Shown here: positions 1 through 5,134 of the stretch, one piece after another
How the letters are laid out: each line of letters starts with the position of its first letter
Position numbering within the stretch: the stretch's first letter is position 1
The notes under the pieces: model-generated
What the model saw: the letters and a program-made list of their open reading frames with translations, nothing else
Database searches by the model: none
Told to the model about the DNA's origin: nothing
Made by a program: the position numbers and the translations under genes
Assembly (NCBI GenBank): GCA_022706165.1
Contig: JAKJDA010000209.1
Location: forward strand, 1-5,676
Length of the DNA stretch: 5,676 nt
Direction: 5' to 3'
DNA from: Candidatus Hydrogenedentota bacterium
GTDB lineage: Bacteria > Hydrogenedentota > Hydrogenedentia > Hydrogenedentales > SLHB01

Positions 1-446
1 TGTCGTGACAAATCATCCGCAAGCCTTTCATGAAGATTGTCCAGTTCTGCAGCGCGTTCATGAACAAGGTCCCCGTCAATTTCGCCAAAAGCAGGAACGT
101 CAAAGAAGAAACAATCTTCAACCTTTCCGGTTTTCAGCAGCATATTCTTCGTGCGCGCGCGGCTATGGGCGATTCCCATCGCAAGTCCCACGATTATCTT
201 GTCGTTCTTGTTCAGGACGTCAGACATCCTTTCCACCGGCATGTTCCCAACACACAATCCCGGCTTCCAGGAAAAATCGGTCACGAAGCATCCCGCGGCC
301 TTAACGCCATTCCGTTCAAGAAAACGATACGTGTCAAGCATAATATCAGTTACGCCAATCAAATACACGGGGTAGACCGTTTGCTGCAACTTCATCAAAC
401 CAACAGTCCTTGCATTGGAACCTTTTGGAATTTCATCCCCGAACAT
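1..446 (-). CDS. Probable FkbM-family methyltransferase, N-terminal part only (runs off the left edge)
   Basis: An open frame of 148 codons starts at ATG 446-444 and reaches the window edge without a stop. Its 3' end, including any catalytic methyltransferase domain, is not visible. The start is supported by AAGGA at 460-456, 9 nt upstream. Residues about 27-52 (VYLIGVTDIM, then FLERNG) look like the first beta strand and helix of a Rossmann-like fold. Residues about 84-92 (IIVGLAMG) look like a later strand. Residues 136-148 end in LHERLADDLSR, which resembles the L-x-D-x-x-S-R/K linker that often precedes the S-adenosylmethionine (SAM)-binding domain in FkbM proteins carrying an extra N-terminal nucleotide-binding-like domain. 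FkbM enzymes O-methylate sugars or polyketides. The gene lies 64 nt after the transketolase half on the same strand, the widest junction here. Family assignment is inference from the N-terminal pattern; another sugar-modifying enzyme with a similar N-terminal domain is possible. Confidence 0.6.
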   Translation of the reverse strand, partial: MFGDEIPKGSNARTVGLMKLQQTVYPVYLIGVTDIMLDTYRFLERNGVKAAGCFVTDFSWKPGLCVGNMPVERMSDVLNKNDKIIVGLAMGIAHSRARTKNMLLKTGKVEDCFFFDVPAFGEIDGDLVHERAAELDNLHERLADDLSR

Positions 447-510
447 TTACCGACATCCTTTCGTATTGCGACACATTCCCGATTCGTACAGACGCACCTT
501 TTGCAGATGG
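447..510 (-). other. 64-nt intergenic gap, the widest in the operon
   Basis: This lies between the stop of the C-terminal transketolase half and the ATG of the FkbM-like gene. I see no stable hairpin followed by a T-run and no convincing -35/-10 pair on the minus strand. It contains the AAGGA ribosome-binding site of the downstream gene. Read-through from the operon is the simplest interpretation, but a weak internal promoter cannot be excluded by eye. Confidence 0.5.
456..460 (-). promoter_or_regulatory. Ribosome-binding site AAGGA of the FkbM-like gene
   Basis: AAGGA sits 9 nt before ATG 446-444. A nearer upstream ATG at 457-455 is in a different frame that stops after a few codons, so this site decides the start. 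Confidence 0.65.
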
Positions 511-1473
511 TTATACGGCGGCGGCGATACGCTCGGCGATTTTGTGGGCAGTGAGGCCGCATTTGTCGAGCATGTAGGCATAGGAACCGACCTTCTCAAA
601 ACGATTGGGGATGCCAAGCATGACCTGACGTGGGGCGGAAGGCTTGTCCGCCTTGTATTCGGCCACGGCGCTTCCTAGCCCGCCGATCATGAAATGCTCT
701 TCCACCGTCACGATCAACTTGTACTCCGCGAACAGCTTGTCGAGAATGTCCGTATCTAGCGGCTTGATCGTATGCATATCCACTACCGTGGGTGAAATAC
801 CAGAACGGGCAAGGCCACGTGCGGCGCGAATGCATTCCGAGACCATCGTCCCCGTGGCGATGACTGCGACATCCTTTCCCTCGACCACGACATTGGCCTT
901 ACCTATCGTGAAATCGAAATCGGAAGTGTAAACTGGCGTGAAGCCATTGACGCCCGTCAGCCGGACATAGACGGGGCCCTTATGCATCGCCGCTGCGATT
1001 GTCGCTTTGTAGGTCTCGAAACCGTCCGCCGGACAAATCACAGTCATATTTGGAATCGTACGGGTGATGGCAATATCCTCAAGCCCGTAATGCGTGTTTC
1101 CGGTCGTCCCGTTCGCCATGCCGCTCATGAGACCTACGACCTTGACGTTCAGGTTCATGTAGCCGACCTGACTGCGCAACATCTCGAAGCCGCGCATGGA
1201 CGCGAACGAAGCGAAAGTGGAGACGAAAACCGTCTTTCCCGCAGCAGCCAACCCGGCGGCGACGCCGATCATGTTCTGTTCGGCGATACCCACGTTGACG
1301 AACTTCTTCGGCGCATTCTTTTTTATCCCGTCGACACGAGCGGATGAGGCGACATCCGCCACGACCACCATCAATTCCGGGATATCCGGCTCGACATCAG
1401 TGAGCGCCTTTCCAAAAACCCCGCGGGAGGAAAGACGGCTCAATTCGAGAGATGAGCGCATATCGAAATTCAC
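511..1473 (-). CDS. Transketolase C-terminal half (PYR plus C-terminal domain) of a split transketolase
   Basis: This 320-residue protein corresponds to the pyrimidine-binding and C-terminal domains of transketolase and should pair with the product of the gene just upstream. Residues 59-69 (VNVGIAEQNMI) carry the conserved catalytic Glu (E65) that activates the ThDP aminopyrimidine. F84-VSTFASFAS, the THYGLEDI stretch (H128) and PNMTVICPAD are typical of the family. The C-terminal domain runs from about residue 190, with VTVEEHFMIGGLGS at 255-268. The start is GTG 1473-1471, chosen because GGAGG lies 6 nt upstream and GTGA overlaps the previous stop; an ATG four codons later is the alternative. 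By spacing from H128, positions equal to yeast His469, Asp477 and Arg528 appear to be Met116, Thr124 and Gly174, so substrate recognition is probably non-standard. It likely makes or transfers a two-carbon unit, but acceptor and donor are unknown. Confidence 0.93.
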   Translation of the reverse strand: MNFDMRSSLELSRLSSRGVFGKALTDVEPDIPELMVVVADVASSARVDGIKKNAPKKFVNVGIAEQNMIGVAAGLAAAGKTVFVSTFASFASMRGFEMLRSQVGYMNLNVKVVGLMSGMANGTTGNTHYGLEDIAITRTIPNMTVICPADGFETYKATIAAAMHKGPVYVRLTGVNGFTPVYTSDFDFTIGKANVVVEGKDVAVIATGTMVSECIRAARGLARSGISPTVVDMHTIKPLDTDILDKLFAEYKLIVTVEEHFMIGGLGSAVAEYKADKPSAPRQVMLGIPNRFEKVGSYAYMLDKCGLTAHKIAERIAAAV

Positions 1474-2264
1474 CGCGCACCTCCATTCTCGGACATCGCC
1501 CGTTTGAACTGGTCCTCCGACATCTTATTGTGGTGCCATTCCACCGCACGTTCCATGAACGAAACCCCCTGCCCCTTCACCGTATGAGCGATCACCGCAA
1601 GCGGATAACCGGCACGATCCGTCTTGAACGCCGAGCGAAGCGAACCGAAATTGTGGCCGTCCGCTTCCGCAACCATCCAATCGAACGTTCTCAACTTCTC
1701 GCCCCAGTTCTTCACGGGCATCACATCGTCTGAAAGTCCGTCCAACTGCATCCCGTTATCGTCCACGACGACGCAGAGATTCGCGAGCCCCTTGTGCCCG
1801 GCAAACATCGCCGCTTCCCAGAAGCTGCCCTCGTTGATCTCGCCGTTGCCCACCACCACGAAAAGACGTTGTCCGTCGTTAAGCGCCAGTGCCTGTCCGG
1901 CGGCGAACGAGAGCCCCAGTCCGAGGCTGCCACTGGAAAGCTCGATTCCGTACTGCACGTTCTGAACGCAATGCGACGGAAAATAGCCGCCGTCGTCGTC
2001 GATGGACATCAGCTGCTCATGGGTGATGAGTCCGAATTCCGCCAAGGTGGCGTACAAGGCGAGTCCGCAATGCCCTTTACTGAGCACGAACCGGTCCCGC
2101 CCTTCCCAGGTCGGGTTCTTGGCGTCGTAGCGCATCGCTTCGCCGTAGATATACGCCATCAGGTCGGCGACCGAAAGCGAGCCGCCGAAATGCATGGCTC
2201 CGGCCTTATGTCCCGCCTCCAGGATGTTTCGGCGGATGTTCTGCGCGTGTTGCAGCAAGTCCAT
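1470..2264 (-). CDS. Transketolase N-terminal half (ThDP diphosphate-binding domain) of a split transketolase
   Basis: This 264-residue protein is the ThDP/Mg-binding half of a transketolase, the usual size for split versions. Visible landmarks in order are H25 in MHFGGSLS, H65 in LSKGHCGLALYA, H98 in FPSHC, GSLG at 112-115, the ThDP motif GNGEINEG from 139 with its distal Asn at 170, and HTVKGQGVSFME followed by EWHH near the end. The spacing from motif position 2 to the distal Asn is 30 residues, as in classical transketolase. The second position of the motif, normally Asp and a Mg2+ ligand, is Asn140 (codon AAC). ATG 2264-2262 is preceded by AGGA at 6 nt, and the site overlaps the TAG stop of the SDR upstream. 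The downstream half overlaps it by 4 nt, so the two subunits are probably made in equal amounts as a heteromer. A role in central pentose metabolism is unlikely given the operon. Confidence 0.95.
   Translation of the reverse strand: MDLLQHAQNIRRNILEAGHKAGAMHFGGSLSVADLMAYIYGEAMRYDAKNPTWEGRDRFVLSKGHCGLALYATLAEFGLITHEQLMSIDDDGGYFPSHCVQNVQYGIELSSGSLGLGLSFAAGQALALNDGQRLFVVVGNGEINEGSFWEAAMFAGHKGLANLCVVVDDNGMQLDGLSDDVMPVKNWGEKLRTFDWMVAEADGHNFGSLRSAFKTDRAGYPLAVIAHTVKGQGVSFMERAVEWHHNKMSEDQFKRAMSENGGAR
1480..1484 (-). promoter_or_regulatory. Ribosome-binding site GGAGG embedded in the 3' end of the transketolase N half
   Basis: GGAGG lies 6 nt before GTG 1473-1471 and is itself part of the Gly-Gly-Ala-Arg codons ending the upstream gene. 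Together with the GTGA stop/start overlap it indicates translational coupling of the two transketolase halves and supports the GTG start. Confidence 0.8.
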
Positions 2265-2270
2265 GGTTAT

Positions 2271-2274
2271 TCCT
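2271..2274 (-). promoter_or_regulatory. Ribosome-binding site AGGA of the transketolase N half, overlapping the upstream stop
   Basis: The TAG stop of the upstream SDR supplies the first bases of TAGGAA, placed 6 nt before ATG 2264-2262. Ribosomes finishing the SDR are therefore positioned to reinitiate. Confidence 0.65.
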
Positions 2275-3025
2275 AATTGAGCCGACCGTCCACCCGGATA
2301 ACCTCTCCGTTCACGAAAGACGCCTGATCGGAGGCGAGGAACGCCACCACACGGGCGACCTCCGCCACGGTGCCGCCTCGTTTCATCGCACAGCCGTCGA
2401 CCATTCCCTGATGGACCTTCTCATCCATGAAGGCGGTGATGTCGGTGGTGATGAGTCCGGGTGCCACCGCATTCACCCGCACCCCGTTCGCGCCGCACTC
2501 CGCCGAGAGCACCTTCGTAAACGCGATGACCGCCGCTTTGGAAAGTCCGTACGCACAGTTCCCCGCCGCCAAATCGAGGCCGAACGCCGAGGTGGCGTTG
2601 ATGACGCTGCCGCCGCCAGAGCGCACAATGTACCGGAGCAGAAGCTGCGTCAACTCCATCACCGAAAAGAGATTGATCTCGAACACTTCGCGGATCTTTG
2701 CCATCGGCGTCATGATGAAAAGTCCGCCATGCGGAACCCCGGCGTTGTTGACCAAGATGTTGACCGGAATCTTCTTCGCAATCAGCTCGCGGACGGACGC
2801 TTTCATCGAGGCGGAATCCGTCATATCAAAGAACACCGGCGTAATCGCCGTTCCGTACTTCGCGGCCAGAGTCGAACAGAGCTCCCGGAACTCCGGACGG
2901 TCGATGCGGGAGTGGGCGATGACATTCGCCCCTTCCTTCGCGAACTCCTCGAGATACGCCTTTCCGAGACCCCGGTTGGAACCGGTGATAAACGCAGTCT
3001 TGCCTTTCAGGATGCCTTCCGCCAT
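2273..3025 (-). CDS. SDR-family oxidoreductase, FabG-like (second SDR of the operon)
   Basis: A complete classical SDR of 250 residues, the normal length. The NAD(P)-binding glycine motif TGSNRGLG is at 14-21, NNAG at 93-96, and the catalytic tetrad is intact: N118 (EIN), S146 (NATSAFG), Y159 and K163 (YGLSK), with the Ser-Tyr spacing of 13 seen in FabG. Basic residues after the glycine motif (R18, R40) suggest NADPH, by analogy. The C-terminal end VNGEVIRVDGRLN matches the family's usual substrate-cap ending. Function is inferred: reduction of a 3-keto group on an ACP-bound acyl chain, or of a keto-sugar; motifs alone do not separate these. ATG 3025-3023 starts 1 nt after the KAS III stop, with GGGGA 6 nt upstream. 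It differs clearly from the other SDR in the operon, so the two probably do different steps rather than being a recent duplication. Confidence 0.92.
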   Translation of the reverse strand: MAEGILKGKTAFITGSNRGLGKAYLEEFAKEGANVIAHSRIDRPEFRELCSTLAAKYGTAITPVFFDMTDSASMKASVRELIAKKIPVNILVNNAGVPHGGLFIMTPMAKIREVFEINLFSVMELTQLLLRYIVRSGGGSVINATSAFGLDLAAGNCAYGLSKAAVIAFTKVLSAECGANGVRVNAVAPGLITTDITAFMDEKVHQGMVDGCAMKRGGTVAEVARVVAFLASDQASFVNGEVIRVDGRLN

Positions 3026-3026
3026 A

Positions 3027-4169
3027 TCAGTTCCCCGTCTCGCCCTTAAAGTACTTGATCCAATATTCGATCTGCTCCGCCCGAGAAGGCTTGTCCGCCG
3101 GCGTCTTATAGAGCCGCACCCCGCCGCACTTGGCCTTAGAGAAGTCCAGCACCGCGAACCCCCAGGAAAGGCCCACGCCGAAGGTGGCGAGGCAGGCGGT
3201 GCCGAACGGTATCGCGACGAGCTGACGGACGATATCCATCGTCACAGCCGCAGTTCCGCAGTTGCCGTAAGTCGAAAAAGTCTCCGTCGACCACTTGTCC
3301 TTCGGCAGCTTGGCAAAACCCGCCACCGTGCGGACGATCTGCTTGTTCGCCTGATGCAAGGCGAAGTAATCGATGTCGTCGATGGTCTTGCCAGAGTACT
3401 CGAGGATGTCCTTGATCCCCTGGGGACCGACTTCGGTCGTGAACTTGAAGATATCCATCCCCTTCATGATCTCGTCCCAAAGATGCCACACGTTCCCCGC
3501 GTCATCCTTGAACTCCAGATTGACGATATCCTCCTTGACCGGCAAGGCCCAGGATCCGGCGGGCGCGACGATGCGGTCCCACCCCTTGCCGCGCGTTCCC
3601 GTGATGAACCATGCGGGATTCTCCTCGTCCGTCCATTCGACGAGGGTCGCTGTCCCAGCGTCGCCGAACAGTTGATTCGAATTGCGGTTGCGGCGGTCGG
3701 AATGGATGCTTACGATTTCGCCGGCAAGCACCAGCACCCGCTTGGAGGCGCCGCTGGAAACGAGCGAATGCGCCAACCAGAGCCCGTAGACATAAGCCGA
3801 GCAGGCCAGTCCGGAGATGTCAAAGCAGGAACACTCCTCGCTTAAGCCCAACCGCCCATGGAGGATGCAGGACGAGGCGGGATACTTGTAGTCATGGGAG
3901 CTGGAGACGGCGATCAGCGCGTCGATCGAATCCTTATCCAGCCCCATCTGGACGATAAGATCGATTGCCGCCGCCTCGCAAAGATCGGCGTTCGTTGTAC
4001 GGTCATCGGCCACATGGCGCGTCCCGAGACCGAGTATCTTCTTATTCCGTTCCAGCAGCTTCGGATCGTTGTTGAAAAATTCAAGCTCGTCATCAATATT
4101 GATAACGGTTTCCGGAACAACGGCAGTTATCCCGCTGATTTTTACGTGGTTGAATTTCGACTCAGCCAT
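3027..4169 (-). CDS. 3-oxoacyl-ACP synthase III-like (KAS III) enzyme, complete copy with C-terminal tail
   Basis: A 380-residue thiolase-fold enzyme, longer than typical FabH (about 317). The catalytic triad is complete: C123 in ISGLACSAYVYG, H272 in LHQANKQI and N303 in YGNCGTAA; the His-Asn spacing of 31 is close to the 30 of E. coli FabH. The glycine-rich GVGLSWG near 331-337 is where FabH normally ends. About 40 more residues follow, including YKTPADKPSR and YWIKYFKG. The nucleophile elbow has six residues from Asp117 to Cys123 where FabH has five, closer to chalcone-synthase-type spacing. The likely role is decarboxylative condensation on an ACP-bound unit, or acyl transfer as in divergent KAS III members. 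The starter is unknown. ATG 4169-4167 follows the SDR stop with no gap (TAAATG) and has GGAG 8 nt upstream. Its paralogue lies upstream across the ACP and SDR genes. Confidence 0.93.
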   Translation of the reverse strand: MAESKFNHVKISGITAVVPETVINIDDELEFFNNDPKLLERNKKILGLGTRHVADDRTTNADLCEAAAIDLIVQMGLDKDSIDALIAVSSSHDYKYPASSCILHGRLGLSEECSCFDISGLACSAYVYGLWLAHSLVSSGASKRVLVLAGEIVSIHSDRRNRNSNQLFGDAGTATLVEWTDEENPAWFITGTRGKGWDRIVAPAGSWALPVKEDIVNLEFKDDAGNVWHLWDEIMKGMDIFKFTTEVGPQGIKDILEYSGKTIDDIDYFALHQANKQIVRTVAGFAKLPKDKWSTETFSTYGNCGTAAVTMDIVRQLVAIPFGTACLATFGVGLSWGFAVLDFSKAKCGGVRLYKTPADKPSRAEQIEYWIKYFKGETGN

Positions 4170-4904
4170 TTAAATTGCTCCGCAATCGATGATGTAATTT
4201 TGAGCCGTGATCCATTTCGCCTGATCGGACAGCAAATAAACGATCATATTCGCCACATCCGGAACCGTTCCCAATCCCATGGGATATTTCCCTTCAGCAT
4301 ATTGACGCGAAACCTCGTCCGCCATATCTGTTTGTATCAAAGTCGGAGAAACGCAATTCACCCGGATACCGGAAGGCGCCAATTCTCTTGCGACTGATTG
4401 CATTGTTGAAATCAGTGCCCCTTTGGAACCGGCATAAGACGTCATTCCAGGATCACAATGAACCCCGCCGGACGAGGCAATAAAAACCATGGCGGTTTTC
4501 GCGCCGTTGTTATTACGTTTGTCCGCAAGCCCTTTTGCCATAAAAACAGGCGCAAGATAGTTGATGTCAAAAACACGACGAATGGCCTCTAATTCCACCG
4601 CACGAAGCGGCATGATATTGCCGATACCCGCGCAATATGCCATTCCCTGGAACTTGCCGTATTTCTCCCGCAACGACTTGACGTATTGCGGTAAACCTGC
4701 GAGATCGTCCGTTAAGTCCTTTTGCTCAAGAAACACATTCTCGGGGTGTTTGGCTTTCGCTTTCATCCCCTCAAGTCGCTCCACGTTTCGTGCAATACCA
4801 ATGACGGTCGCGCCCAGTTCATTCAAGAGCAAGGCAACCCCTTCTCCGATACCAGAAGACGCACCGGTAACGAGGAACCTCTGTTCGGATAGAAAGGAAA
4901 TCAT
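4170..4904 (-). CDS. SDR-family oxidoreductase (first SDR of the operon)
   Basis: A complete SDR of 244 residues. The cofactor motif TGASSGIG is at 13-20 and R39 suggests NADPH by analogy. The tetrad is N115 (DIN), S144 (IASSGG), Y157 and K161 (YAGSK), with the Ser-Tyr spacing of 13. The structural NNAG motif is replaced by YCAG at 90-93, a departure from the textbook pattern that the other SDR here does not share. The C-terminal part has VNCVSPTLIQTDM and ends in YIIDCGAI, like FabG-type reductases. It lies directly after the ACP, sharing one base (TGATG), with no strong Shine-Dalgarno (nearest AAGG about 12 nt away), so it is probably translated by coupling from the ACP gene. This proximity suggests it reduces an ACP-bound 3-keto intermediate, although a sugar substrate is possible. 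Base composition is lower in GC than the genes that follow. Confidence 0.92.
   Translation of the reverse strand: MISFLSEQRFLVTGASSGIGEGVALLLNELGATVIGIARNVERLEGMKAKAKHPENVFLEQKDLTDDLAGLPQYVKSLREKYGKFQGMAYCAGIGNIMPLRAVELEAIRRVFDINYLAPVFMAKGLADKRNNNGAKTAMVFIASSGGVHCDPGMTSYAGSKGALISTMQSVARELAPSGIRVNCVSPTLIQTDMADEVSRQYAEGKYPMGLGTVPDVANMIVYLLSDQAKWITAQNYIIDCGAI
4178..4181 (-). promoter_or_regulatory. Ribosome-binding site GGAG of the complete KAS III gene
   Basis: GGAG lies 8 nt before ATG 4169-4167, inside the last codons of the SDR (Cys-Gly-Ala-Ile-stop). The stop TAA abuts the ATG, so termination and reinitiation are likely coupled. Confidence 0.65.
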
Positions 4905-5122
4905 CAGATACCGGCCTTTTTCGCAAGATCTCCGATTGTCTTCATCGCCTTAATGTCGGCCACACGAAGCTTCACGCCGAAGTTTTTATCGATGAACGCC
5001 ATGGTTGCCATGATTGAAAGCGAGTCCCACTCCTCCAAGTCACCAAGAACCATGTCGAGATTCAGTTCCGTATCCGTCTGGAGGACATCCCGCATTTCCG
5101 TCAAGAATTCTTCACATGTCAT
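4904..5122 (-). CDS. Acyl carrier protein
   Basis: A complete free-standing carrier protein of 72 residues, the usual size for an ACP. The DSL motif at 33-35 (EEWDSLSIM) gives Ser34 as the 4'-phosphopantetheine attachment site. It is followed by the amphipathic helix II (MATMAFIDKNFGV) and the helix III/IV region (VADIKAMKTIGDLAKKAG). Acidic residues dominate the N-terminal half, as expected. It would shuttle an acyl intermediate between the KAS III enzymes and the SDRs. The Trp before DSL and its location between two KAS III paralogues suggest a dedicated carrier rather than the housekeeping fatty-acid ACP; that is inference. ATG 5122-5120 has a strong AGGAG 7 nt upstream. No phosphopantetheinyl transferase, acyl-activating enzyme or acyltransferase is visible in the window, so loading must use genes outside it or a general enzyme. 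Confidence 0.95.
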   Translation of the reverse strand: MTCEEFLTEMRDVLQTDTELNLDMVLGDLEEWDSLSIMATMAFIDKNFGVKLRVADIKAMKTIGDLAKKAGI

Positions 5123-5129
5123 TTTTCTT

Positions 5130-5134
5130 CTCCT
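5130..5134 (-). promoter_or_regulatory. Strong ribosome-binding site AGGAG of the ACP gene
   Basis: AGGAG sits 7 nt before ATG 5122-5120 and directly after the TAA stop of the upstream KAS III. It is among the best-matched Shine-Dalgarno sequences in the window, which fits a carrier protein needed in excess over its enzymes. Confidence 0.75.

Noticed and set aside
447..510. Possible promoter or terminator in the widest gap
   Set aside because: No inverted repeat with a T-run and no convincing -35/-10 pair with proper spacing on the minus strand.
30..554. Plus-strand open frame of 174 codons near the left edge
   Set aside because: It is antisense to the FkbM-like start and the transketolase end and crosses two genes. 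The minus-strand frame has a ribosome-binding site and domain-like pattern, the plus frame has neither.
511..2264. The transketolase pair as a housekeeping transketolase or as DXS/pyruvate dehydrogenase E1
   Set aside because: The halves match split transketolase in motif order (GGSLS, LSKGH, GSLG, VKGQGVSFME), not E1 alpha/beta or DXS. The operon context and lost phosphate contacts argue against a housekeeping role, though this is inference.
2427..3845. Long plus-strand open frame of 472 codons
   Set aside because: It lies antisense to the SDR and KAS III genes in the GC-rich block, where long spurious frames are common. Its translation is rich in Arg/Pro/His without recognisable motifs, while the minus strand has complete catalytic motifs.
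2273..5122. The KAS III/SDR/ACP genes as the housekeeping fatty-acid cluster (fabH-fabD-fabG-acpP)
   Set aside because: There is no fabD, fabF or plsX. There are two KAS III copies with a non-FabH tail and two divergent SDRs, and the run continues into a split transketolase. I therefore gave no fab gene symbols.
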